Below, one piece after another: positions 1-5,804 of a DNA stretch of 6,505 bases; positions within the stretch are counted from its first letter, which is position 1; each line of letters begins with the position of its first letter. The translations under genes and the position numbers were made by a program. This DNA is from Clostridia bacterium. Its GTDB lineage: Bacteria > Bacillota_A > Clostridia > Oscillospirales > CAG-272. The stretch covers positions 1-6,505 of the forward strand of contig JAFYPS010000010.1 in NCBI GenBank assembly GCA_017547395.1, given 5' to 3'. The notes under the pieces were generated by a model, which was not told the DNA's origin, ran no database searches, and saw only the letters and a list, made by a program, of their open reading frames with translations.

Positions 1-432
1 CAGTTTCATTTGGGATCCGAGCCTGCCGCCCGAAACCATAATTTCATCAAAAAGTATGCAGGTTTCGTCAATTACAGTAGGATAGTCCTTTTTCATTCCT
101 ATCGCAGTACATCCTCCGCGTACGTAGCCGGTTACCTTTGTAATATCCTTGACGTGAATAAGCTCGACCGACTTTTCACCTACAGCTCTCGCCGCAGCTT
201 TAAGGTCAAGTTCTTCTTCTACGGGAATGACAAACGCGAAATATCCCCCGCTCTTTCCAACGGCTACAAGCGTTTTAAAAGTAGACTCGCGAGGCTGACC
301 GAGTTTATCGGCAAGATGTACGCCGTCGATAAACTCATCGCATTCGTATGTGATAACCTCAAATGATATGCCAAGCGTTTCAAGAATGCGCATAGCATTT
401 GTTTTTACGTCTTTATCCTTTTCTTTCGCCAT
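1..432 (-). CDS. ybaK: YbaK/EbsC-family Cys-tRNA(Pro) deacylase, C-terminus cut off by window edge
   Basis: The - strand reads open from an ATG at 432 to the window edge, giving 144 residues. The family is about 155-160 residues long, so roughly the last 12-16 are missing. Family members are cytoplasmic trans-editing enzymes that hydrolyse Cys mischarged on tRNA(Pro), or related mis-acylated tRNAs. Motifs seen: TNAMRILE near residues 11-18, the FKTLVAVG block at 52-59 whose Lys53 matches the essential lysine of YbaK proteins, VIPVEEELDLKA at 68-79, GYVRGGCTAIGMKK at 102-115, PTVIDE at 118-123 and VSGGRLG at 133-139. The start is fixed by a TAATG overlap with the stop of the upstream hydrolase gene. 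A GGAGAAGG stretch lies about 18 bases upstream, too far to be an ideal site, so translational coupling is likely. It is the last visible gene of the leftward operon. The family call is firm; the exact tRNA substrate is not provable here. Confidence 0.93.
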   Translation of the reverse strand, partial: MAKEKDKDVKTNAMRILETLGISFEVITYECDEFIDGVHLADKLGQPRESTFKTLVAVGKSGGYFAFVIPVEEELDLKAAARAVGEKSVELIHVKDITKVTGYVRGGCTAIGMKKDYPTVIDETCILFDEIMVSGGRLGSQMKL

Positions 433-1427
433 TACTTATGAAAACCTGCCTTCTCCATTTCGCAAATTACGTGCTTGCCGTACAGGACATGACCGACAGA
501 ATTCGGATGAAGTCCGTCGGTAAAGAAATGCACGTCGTTCGGAACTGCAAGACGTCCGTCTATTATTGTTACGTTATCGTGTGCAGAGTAGCACTCGGTA
601 AGTATTTCAAAAACCTCTAAAAACGGGATGTGCGTATCCTTACGCTTTTCGGTTTCAGCGCGCCAGAGAGGAAGTATGCCGAATATCTTCGCATTCGGAT
701 ACATCGAACACAGTTTGTCTATATATGCCTTTGCTTCACTGCGCAATTTTTCTCCGTCAAGTCTGTAACGCGTCCAGTCATTTGTGCCGTAAGCAACGGT
801 AATTGCATCAGGCTCAAAATCAAGTTCTTCGTCAAGCATTTCAGCATTGAAAACATATCCGCCGACTCCCTGATTTAAAGAAACAGCATCATAATGTGTC
901 TGGACCATACCGGCATATGAAGATATGAAATACGTATCGTAGCCGTGAGTAATCGAGTCGCCGAGCATAAGTATCTTCTTTCTCCCCTCGGTCGGCGTAG
1001 GTACAAACGTTGAGCCGTCGTCAAGCGTGAAGTTCCATACTTCAAGACCGCACATATACGAGAAAAATATGCGTATTCTGCGTTCTTTAGCCGTATCGAA
1101 GGAATACTCAAACTTTTTGATACCCGCTGCACCCATATAGCTTATAAAGGTGTAAATATGCCTGTCATCCTCATACAAATCAAACGAAAGATACCGTCCC
1201 TCTGCCTTTATCACAGGGAAAAATTCAAATGAAACATCCTGTCCGTTATAAATAAAATCAAAGCAGACGCCCGCATTACATCCGGCTCTCGGAGCAAAGC
1301 CCTCTTTCTTGTAAATTTCAAGCTGTTTATCGGTAAATCGGTTAATGCGAATCGCTCCGTCATCGCTGTCAACTACCTTTACACAGTTCGAAACAAGCTT
1401 TTTAAGTTCGATATTTTCAAGTATCAT
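432..1427 (-). CDS. Cytoplasmic SGNH/GDSL hydrolase, tandem copy C
   Basis: This 331-residue protein has no signal peptide or membrane segment, so it is predicted to be cytoplasmic. It has a beta-rich N-terminal region (about 1-145) and a C-terminal SGNH hydrolase domain (about 151-325). Block I is GDSITHG with nucleophile Ser158, block II is NQGVGG near 185-190, block III is GTND with Asn216, and block V is DGLHPN with Asp304 and His307, so the catalytic set is complete. The two-domain layout recalls carbohydrate-esterase family 2 type deacetylases, but the family assignment and substrate are inference; other ester-bearing substrates are possible. It is closest to copy B: in the last 57 residues I count only 8 differences. 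One residue is deleted, and the sequence differs, in the loop after GDSITHGYD compared with A and B (FISSYAG versus FTSTSYAG). The start overlaps the stop of copy B as TAATG, and its own stop overlaps the start of ybaK the same way. A GAGAAGG stretch sits about 16-20 bases upstream. Confidence 0.93.
   Translation of the reverse strand: MILENIELKKLVSNCVKVVDSDDGAIRINRFTDKQLEIYKKEGFAPRAGCNAGVCFDFIYNGQDVSFEFFPVIKAEGRYLSFDLYEDDRHIYTFISYMGAAGIKKFEYSFDTAKERRIRIFFSYMCGLEVWNFTLDDGSTFVPTPTEGRKKILMLGDSITHGYDTYFISSYAGMVQTHYDAVSLNQGVGGYVFNAEMLDEELDFEPDAITVAYGTNDWTRYRLDGEKLRSEAKAYIDKLCSMYPNAKIFGILPLWRAETEKRKDTHIPFLEVFEILTECYSAHDNVTIIDGRLAVPNDVHFFTDGLHPNSVGHVLYGKHVICEMEKAGFHK
502..539. repeat. 38 bp identical block shared by hydrolase copies C and B
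   Basis: Bases 502-539 (copy C) equal 1497-1534 (copy B) without mismatch and encode the segment around PNDVHFFTDGLHPN, which holds the catalytic Asp and His. After a single mismatch a further 11 bases match. Another identical stretch of about 26 bases surrounds the codons for IFGILPLW. These are coding repeats from gene duplication, not mobile elements. Confidence 0.85.
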
Positions 1428-2425
1428 TATTTATGGAAACCAGCCTTCTCCATTTCACAGATTACGTACTTTCCGTAAAGTGCCTGACCCACGGAGTTCG
1501 GATGAAGTCCGTCGGTAAAGAAATGCACGTCGTTTGGAACTGCAAGGAATCCGTCAATAACGGTTACGTTTGAATGTGCAGAATAATACTCTTTAAGTAT
1601 TTCGCGTGCTTTTTCAAAAGGTATATGCGTATCCTTACGTTTTTCGGTTGCCGCACGCCAGAGAGGAAGTATGCCGAATATTTTTGCATCGGGGTACATC
1701 GTGCAAAGCTTGTCTATATAGGTCTTGGACTCTCTGCGAAATCTTTCCTCGTCAAGTCCGTAACGGCTCCAGTCGTTTGTTCCGTATGCTACGGTAATTG
1801 CATCAGGCTTGAAGTCAAGCTCCTCGTCAAGCATTTCCGCGCAGAAGAAATATCCGCCTACTGCCTGATTGATGGCAAACGCGTCATAATGGGTGGCAAT
1901 CATTCCCGCATAGCTTGTAGAAGTGAAATAAGAGTCGTAGCCGTGAGTAATTGAGTCGCCGAGAATGAGTATCTTTTTTCTCCCCTCGGTTGAAGTCGGT
2001 GCAAATGATGAACCGTCATCAAGCGTGAACTTGAAAATTTCAAGCCCGCAGGTGAAAGGAAGAAAAATACGGATTCTGCGTTCTTTTGCCGTTTCAAATG
2101 AATACTCAAACTTTCTTACGCCGGCACTGCCGGTAAAGTTTGAAAGTGTATATACAAGCTTCTCGTCCTCGTACAAATCAAACGAAAGAAAACGTCTACT
2201 GCTCTTTGCAACGGGCATAAAATCAAAAGCAATGTTCTTTCCGTTATATGAAAAGTCAAAGCAAACGCCTGCATTACATCTCGGACCGGGAATGAAATTC
2301 TGACGGTCATAAATTTCAAGCTGCTTGTCTGTAAAACGGTTAATCTGAATTGCATTATCGTCGGTTTCAACAACCTTAACGCAGTTAGTAAGAAGGGGTT
2401 TGAGCTGAATGCTTTTAAGTTCCAT
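1427..2425 (-). CDS. Cytoplasmic SGNH/GDSL hydrolase, tandem copy B
   Basis: This is a 332-residue paralogue with the same two-part design: a beta-rich N-terminal region of about 145 residues, then an SGNH domain. Catalytic motifs are GDSITHG (Ser158), NQAVGG (about 186-191), GTND (Asn217) and DGLHPN (Asp305, His308). No export signal is seen. The ATG at 2425 is chosen because AAAAGGAG lies about 7 bases upstream; another ATG at 2430 is in a different frame and too close to that site. The 54 bp gap to copy A contains a perfect repeat of the 3' end of the radical SAM gene, so B sits behind a duplicated ribosome binding site. Its 3' end overlaps copy C by one base (TAATG). Protein identity to C is high throughout, and to A lower but still clear along the full length. 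Probable role: hydrolysis of an ester such as an O-acetyl group on a small intracellular substrate. The esterase class is well supported; the substrate is unknown. Confidence 0.93.
   Translation of the reverse strand: MELKSIQLKPLLTNCVKVVETDDNAIQINRFTDKQLEIYDRQNFIPGPRCNAGVCFDFSYNGKNIAFDFMPVAKSSRRFLSFDLYEDEKLVYTLSNFTGSAGVRKFEYSFETAKERRIRIFLPFTCGLEIFKFTLDDGSSFAPTSTEGRKKILILGDSITHGYDSYFTSTSYAGMIATHYDAFAINQAVGGYFFCAEMLDEELDFKPDAITVAYGTNDWSRYGLDEERFRRESKTYIDKLCTMYPDAKIFGILPLWRAATEKRKDTHIPFEKAREILKEYYSAHSNVTVIDGFLAVPNDVHFFTDGLHPNSVGQALYGKYVICEMEKAGFHK
1497..1534. repeat. 38 bp identical block, copy in hydrolase B
   Basis: This is the partner of 502-539 and encodes the same catalytic Asp/His region in hydrolase B. 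Copy A (at about 2550-2590) encodes a similar peptide but differs at many bases, which places B and C as the more recent pair. Confidence 0.85.
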
Positions 2426-2428
2426 TCC

Positions 2429-2459
2429 ATTCTCCTTTTAACACACCTGTGTAATTAAA
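2429..2459. repeat. 31 bp direct repeat, copy in the A-B hydrolase gap
   Basis: This segment is identical base for base to 3483-3513 and includes the ribosome binding site of hydrolase B. At 3483-3513 the same bases encode the final residues (FNYTGVLKGE) of the radical SAM protein. Weaker similarity continues on the far side to about 2475, with ATACTAAA here against ATACCAAAG there, one base shorter. It therefore looks like a leftover of the radical SAM gene's 3' end carried along when the hydrolase gene was duplicated. It also contains ACACAGGTGTGT, a small near-palindrome. Confidence 0.9.
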
Positions 2460-2479
2460 TTTAGTATAGAGCTTTTTTG

Positions 2480-3478
2480 TTAATTATGGATTCCCGCTTT
2501 TTCCATACAGCAGATTACGTGATTGCCGTAAAGTGCGTGTGCGGCGGTGTTTGGGTGAACTCCGTCTGCAAAGAAATGATTGTCGCTTGGCACGGCGTCA
2601 CGGCCGTCAATAATAGTTATACCGTACTCAGTGTAATACTCGGTGAGTATATCATATATCTTTGCAAAGGGGATGCGCTCACCTTCAAACTTATTCCAGG
2701 CATCACGCCAAAGAGGCAGTATGCCGAAAATCTTTGCCTTGGGATATAATTTACAAAGCTTATCTATAAACGCCTTAGCCATACTGCGGTATTTTTCCTC
2801 GTCAAGTCCGTAGCGCGCCCAATCGTTCGTTCCGTATGCAACGGTAATTACGTCAGGGTCATAATCAAGCTCTTCATCAAGCGCGTCGGCGCAAAAAATA
2901 AATCCGCCTACCGCCTGATTGAGAGTTATGGCATTTGAATAATGAGTTGCAACCATACCTGCATAGCTGGTGGAAGTAAACTGACTGTCGTAGCCATGCG
3001 TAATAGAGTCGCCGTACATAAGTATCTTCATCTTGCCCTCGGTGGGAGTGGGGCTGAAGGTTGAGCCGTCATCAAGCGTGAAGTTCCATATCTCAAGTGC
3101 GCAAGTGTACGGCAGGAATATGCGGACGCGACGCTCCTTTTTCTCTGCAAACTCATAGGAAAATCTTCTTATTCCTGCAGTTCCGTTGAAATTTGTGAAG
3201 GTGTAAACAAAGCGGTCGTTTTCATACACGTCAAAAGAAATATAACGGCGGCTTGCCTTCATCATAGGCATAAAGTCAAACATAACAGACTTTCCGTCAT
3301 AGATAAAGTCAAAGCACACACCTGCATTGAAATGAGGATGCGCAGGAAGATTGTAATTTTTGTAAACCTCCCACTGCTTCGGGGTAAAACGGTTGATACG
3401 TATACCGTTATCCGGTGTTTCCGTAACATTGAGGCAATTTGAAGCAAGCTTGCCAAGCTCTGTGTTTTTAAGTACCAT
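2480..3478 (-). CDS. Cytoplasmic SGNH/GDSL hydrolase, tandem copy A
   Basis: This 332-residue protein is the first and most divergent hydrolase in transcription order. Catalytic motifs are intact: GDSITHG with Ser158, NQAVGG at about 187-192, GTNDW with Asn218, and DGVHPN with Asp305 and His308. The N-terminal beta-rich region shares the NAGVCFDF stretch (51-58) and the LDDGS..F.PT.TEG linker (about 135-148) with B and C. There is no signal peptide. The ATG at 3478 follows AAAAGGAG at a spacing of about 7 bases and begins only 2 bases after the stop of the radical SAM gene, so the two are surely co-transcribed. It differs from B and C in the segment before the last block (WNKFEGERIPF instead of TEKRKDTHIPF) and in the stretch around the catalytic His. 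It may therefore have a different substrate preference; that is inference. Confidence 0.93.
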   Translation of the reverse strand: MVLKNTELGKLASNCLNVTETPDNGIRINRFTPKQWEVYKNYNLPAHPHFNAGVCFDFIYDGKSVMFDFMPMMKASRRYISFDVYENDRFVYTFTNFNGTAGIRRFSYEFAEKKERRVRIFLPYTCALEIWNFTLDDGSTFSPTPTEGKMKILMYGDSITHGYDSQFTSTSYAGMVATHYSNAITLNQAVGGFIFCADALDEELDYDPDVITVAYGTNDWARYGLDEEKYRSMAKAFIDKLCKLYPKAKIFGILPLWRDAWNKFEGERIPFAKIYDILTEYYTEYGITIIDGRDAVPSDNHFFADGVHPNTAAHALYGNHVICCMEKAGIHN

Positions 3479-3480
3479 TT

Positions 3481-4380
3481 TTATTCTCCTTTTAACACAC
3501 CTGTGTAATTAAACTTTGGTATAAAACTTTCGGATACGCTTTCGCTTTCCTGCAAAAACAGTTTTTTTATTCCGAGAAGTTCGGCGTATCCTACAACCCC
3601 GTCATATTCACTATCGTTCACCGGGCGCATAATTTCTGTAAACCCACACTCCTTTGGCGGAGTGTACTGCCGCATAAGTGAAAGGTATGCTCCGTTTTTG
3701 CAAACGTCGCAAAAAACGTCGATAACGTCCTTTGAGTCGTCAGTAAACGACGGTAAAAGCATATGGCGTACGATAACGCCTTTTTTCATTATTCCGTCTT
3801 CAAAAATACACCTCGGCTGCTGACGCATCATCTCGCAAAGCGCTTCGCGTGCTACTGCAGGATAATCCTGCGCGTGCGAGTATTTTTTTGAAAGTTCGTT
3901 TGAAGCGTATTTAAAATCAGTGAGATAAACGTCGACATAACCGGCAAGACTCTTAAGTGTTTCAACACTTTCATATCCGCTTGTATTCCACACAAACGGA
4001 ATGTCAAAGCCTTTATCTTTCGCAGATTTTATCGCACATAAAATCTTGTCGGCATACTGTGTTGGCGAAACGAGATTTATATTGTGGGCGCCTTTTTCAC
4101 GAAGTTCAAAAAAGATTTCAACAAGGCGTTCTACACTTATCTCAAGTCCGTCTCCGCCACTTGAAATCTCGCGATTCTGACAATAAACACATTTCAGCGG
4201 ACAGTGTGAGAAAAACACAGCTCCACTTCCGTTTTCGCCGGAAATAGGCGGTTCCTCCCAAAAATGAAGCGCCGCGCGTGCCACTTTAAGCGTATCTGGG
4301 GCTCCACAGTAGCCGACTGCTTTCTGTCGGGTTACATTACATTTACGTGGACAAAGATTACAGTAAAGCTCAGCCATCAT
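3481..4380 (-). CDS. PflX-like radical SAM protein (COG1313 type)
   Basis: This 299-residue protein is a radical SAM iron-sulfur enzyme of the group named after PflX, related to pyruvate-formate-lyase activases but of unknown substrate. The cluster-binding CX3CX2C motif is CPLKCVYC with Cys60, Cys64 and Cys67. An additional N-terminal cysteine set (Cys7, Cys10, Cys14, Cys25 in CNLCPRKC...GYC) is typical of this group and could bind a second metal site. Later segments such as NLVSPTQY, VWNTSGYE and YLTDFKY fit the radical SAM barrel, and the end (QESESVSESFIPKFNYTGV) looks like the usual family C-terminus. The length is normal. The start overlaps the stop of the TraX gene as ATGA (ATG at 4380; a second ATG at 4377 would give TGATG). 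No ribosome binding site is visible upstream, only an AT-rich stretch, so translation is probably coupled. The enzyme class is firm and the physiological reaction unknown. Confidence 0.92.
   Translation of the reverse strand: MMAELYCNLCPRKCNVTRQKAVGYCGAPDTLKVARAALHFWEEPPISGENGSGAVFFSHCPLKCVYCQNREISSGGDGLEISVERLVEIFFELREKGAHNINLVSPTQYADKILCAIKSAKDKGFDIPFVWNTSGYESVETLKSLAGYVDVYLTDFKYASNELSKKYSHAQDYPAVAREALCEMMRQQPRCIFEDGIMKKGVIVRHMLLPSFTDDSKDVIDVFCDVCKNGAYLSLMRQYTPPKECGFTEIMRPVNDSEYDGVVGYAELLGIKKLFLQESESVSESFIPKFNYTGVLKGE
3483..3513. repeat. 31 bp direct repeat, parental copy at the radical SAM gene 3' end
   Basis: This is the matching copy of 2429-2459. On the - strand it holds the last codons of the radical SAM gene, the start of its stop codon, and the AAAAGGAG ribosome binding site for hydrolase A. 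Because the encoded tail fits the usual end of this protein family, this copy is likely the parent and the one at 2429-2459 the derived copy. Confidence 0.9.
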
Positions 4381-5171
4381 CCAAAAACAAAATATAAAAT
4401 TATGATATGTAACGGATAGAATGCATAAAATGAATATTTCAAAGCAGTGCGGGCAATCGGCAACTTCGGCATTCCACTCTTGCTGTTATATAAGAAAACA
4501 AAAACCAACGAAAGAACGGCAAAGCACTGAATTTTATCCATAAAACCGATGTTTCCGCTCTGAATAAACGCATTTACTACGGGAACTCCCGCAAAAGATA
4601 CGTTAAGCGCTGCGGTAATGCTCTTAATTACCACACGCCAGCATGCAAGTAGCACCGCACCTATTGCAAGAGGAACGCGATTCTTCTTTTCTGCGACGTC
4701 AAAAACGCCGAAAAGCACTACCCACAATACGCCAAGAGCCCCGTAATCCGAACCTGCAAAAGTTGCAAAATACGACATAAACAAAAGAAGAGGAAGCGAT
4801 ACAAGCCAAGGTCTCTTCATATGCGTATTCAAGAATCTGTTTATAATCAAAAAGCAAAGTCCGATAAGAAGAGTAAAAAACACGTTATCAAGTTTAAGAC
4901 GCGGAATCACACCGCTAAACGTAACGAAAACAACCTTGCCTCCGTTAATGCACACGTCAAATACAAATTCTGAAATAATGGCAAAAACTCCAAGCCGCGC
5001 CGCATATCTGTACACGTTTCGGGTAAATTTAAACCCGTTTGCAATAAGAAAGGCGAAGATAGGAAATGAAAGGCGCCCGACAATGCGAAAAACACTTTCG
5101 CCTGTAAAATAACCTATATGGTCGATTAGCATAAGAACAATTGCTAAAATCCTGAGTGAAAGCGCACTCAT
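4377..5171 (-). CDS. TraX-family polytopic membrane protein
   Basis: This 264-residue (from the ATG at 5171), highly hydrophobic protein has about 8 likely membrane segments. The N-terminus LRILAIVLMLIDHIGYF carries the Asp-His pair (residues 17-18 from this start), followed by VGRLSFPIFAFLIANGF, a DYGALGVL motif near 142-149 and a terminal YPLHIIIL with a second conserved His. These are hallmarks of the TraX family (PF05857), whose founding member is linked to N-acetylation of F pilin; the fold resembles membrane acyltransferases. Chromosomal copies are common in Clostridia and do not imply conjugation. GGGAGGAG lies 7 bases before the ATG at 5171. A GTG at 5174 is directly upstream in frame but only 4 bases from the core of that site, so the ATG is preferred. 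It is the first gene of the leftward operon, and its 3' end overlaps the radical SAM gene. The acyl donor and acceptor are unknown. Confidence 0.9.
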   Translation of the reverse strand: MSALSLRILAIVLMLIDHIGYFTGESVFRIVGRLSFPIFAFLIANGFKFTRNVYRYAARLGVFAIISEFVFDVCINGGKVVFVTFSGVIPRLKLDNVFFTLLIGLCFLIINRFLNTHMKRPWLVSLPLLLFMSYFATFAGSDYGALGVLWVVLFGVFDVAEKKNRVPLAIGAVLLACWRVVIKSITAALNVSFAGVPVVNAFIQSGNIGFMDKIQCFAVLSLVFVFLYNSKSGMPKLPIARTALKYSFYAFYPLHIIILYFVFG

Positions 5172-5196
5172 CACATCTCCTCCCTTCTAATACTTT

Positions 5197-5205
5197 AATA
5201 TAGCA
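5197..5205 (-). promoter_or_regulatory. Probable extended -10 element of the leftward operon
   Basis: On the - strand TGC is followed by TATATT, an extended -10 form, about 20 bases before the ribosome binding site of the TraX gene. The -35 region at about 5220-5225 (TTCCAT at 17 bp spacing) is a poor match, which an extended -10 can offset. No better leftward promoter is seen between this point and the first gene, and all downstream genes are packed, so it probably drives the whole six-gene unit. Confidence 0.5.
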
Positions 5206-5218
5206 CATCTGTTTTTAA

Positions 5219-5256
5219 AATGGAACAGTTTTTCACATTTTTAATAAAATTCCATT
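5219..5256. repeat. Spaced inverted repeat between the divergent promoters
   Basis: AATGGAA at 5219-5225 and its exact reverse complement TTCCATT at 5250-5256 flank a 24 bp AT-rich spacer. The left arm lies over the likely -35 region of the leftward promoter, and the right arm touches the first bases of the rightward -35 box (5255-5260). The placement suggests a binding site for a regulator touching both promoters, but 7 bp arms in AT-rich DNA can occur by chance. Confidence 0.3.
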
Positions 5257-5282
5257 GACTGAACCGCAGAATCTGCTATAAT
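5255..5282 (+). promoter_or_regulatory. Sigma-A type promoter of the marR-ABC operon
   Basis: The -35 box TTGACT (5255-5260) and a perfect -10 box TATAAT (5277-5282) are separated by 16 bp. Transcription would start near 5289, giving a short leader of about 35 bases before the regulator's ATG. It is a near-consensus promoter, as expected for an operon held down by its own repressor. Confidence 0.85.
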
Positions 5283-5283
5283 A

Positions 5284-5312
5284 GTTAACGTATTAATAAT
5301 TAACAAGTTAAC
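5284..5312. promoter_or_regulatory. Putative MarR operator: GTTAA half-sites over the transcription start
   Basis: Three half-sites lie just after the -10 box: GTTAA (5284-5288), TTAAC (5300-5304) and GTTAA (5307-5311). The last two form the perfect 12 bp inverted repeat TTAACAAGTTAA. The first and second form a wider inverted pair with 11 bp between. Placement across the predicted start site and immediately before the ribosome binding site fits self-repression by the MarR protein encoded next. Binding by that protein is inferred from position and symmetry. Confidence 0.6.
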
Positions 5313-5324
5313 AAAGGAGAAAAG

Positions 5325-5804
5325 ATGAGCGAAATCAAAACGCCTACCGCGCGTGAAGCGATGCATTGCTTCATAGGCGCGATGCGCGCACACAGACGCA
5401 TTTTTGATGAAATGCGTGAGCGAACCGGTCTTGGCCGTACGTCACACAGGATACTTATGATTCTGTCCGAAAATCCCGACGGCTGCTCGCAGACCTGCCT
5501 CGCCGAAAAACTTGAAATCAGCACCGCCGCAGTGGCGGTTGCCATTAAAAAAATGGTGGCTGAGGGCTATTTTGCATGGACGGTTTGCAAAAGCGACTCC
5601 CGCCTTAATACAACACTTCTCACCGACAAGGGAAAATCGCTTGCATCAAAGTCGCATACGGTTTTTTCCGAAATCGACAATGCAGTGTTCGACGGTTTTT
5701 CAGACGATGAAATGCGGTTGTTCTATGAATTTGCATTGCGAATCACAGAAAACGTAAACGACTTTGAAACGGGAAAGGAGATGCTGTATGAAAAGATGGC
5801 TTAA
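5325..5804 (+). CDS. MarR-family transcriptional regulator
   Basis: This 159-residue protein has the length and layout of MarR regulators: helical dimerisation segments at both ends around a winged helix-turn-helix. The recognition region is LAEKLEISTAAVAVAIKKMVAEGY (about 59-82), and the wing carries KSDSRLNTTLLTDKGK (about 89-104) with the family's conserved Asp-x-Arg (Asp91, Arg93) and LT-x-KGK. AAAGGAG at 5313-5319 lies 5 bases before the ATG. The near-consensus promoter and GTTAA operator directly upstream, and the ABC exporter gene overlapping its 3' end, fit a repressor of its own operon that is relieved when it binds a small ligand, as in many multidrug-export operons. The inducer is unknown. 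Whether it also controls the divergent TraX operon is open, since both promoters share one intergenic region. Confidence 0.93.
   Translation: MSEIKTPTAREAMHCFIGAMRAHRRIFDEMRERTGLGRTSHRILMILSENPDGCSQTCLAEKLEISTAAVAVAIKKMVAEGYFAWTVCKSDSRLNTTLLTDKGKSLASKSHTVFSEIDNAVFDGFSDDEMRLFYEFALRITENVNDFETGKEMLYEKMA

Noticed and set aside
10..366. The + strand 118-codon open frame at the left edge as a gene
   Set aside because: The opposite strand encodes an unmistakable YbaK-family protein over the whole stretch.
399..2303. Several + strand open frames of 60-126 codons opposite the hydrolase genes
   Set aside because: They lie antisense to clearly conserved coding sequence, recur at equivalent places in the paralogous copies, lack good ribosome binding sites and show no recognisable protein features.
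2441..2452. ACACAGGTGTGT in the A-B gap as a terminator or riboswitch stem
   Set aside because: The stem is only 4-5 bp with a tiny loop, there is no following T-run in the right direction, and the same bases are protein-coding in the parental copy at 3495-3506.
2429..3513. The two 31 bp repeats as an insertion sequence or attachment-site pair
   Set aside because: There is no transposase or integrase between or near them. The enclosed DNA is a single hydrolase gene, and the repeat matches the end of the neighbouring gene, which fits tandem duplication better.
4377..5171. TraX homology as evidence for a plasmid or conjugative element
   Set aside because: No other transfer, relaxase, integrase or replication genes are present, and TraX-family genes are common on clostridial chromosomes.
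5300..5545. A - strand open frame overlapping the start of the MarR gene
   Set aside because: It overlaps the promoter/operator and the winged-helix coding region, has no recognisable domain and is best explained as a shadow of the MarR gene.
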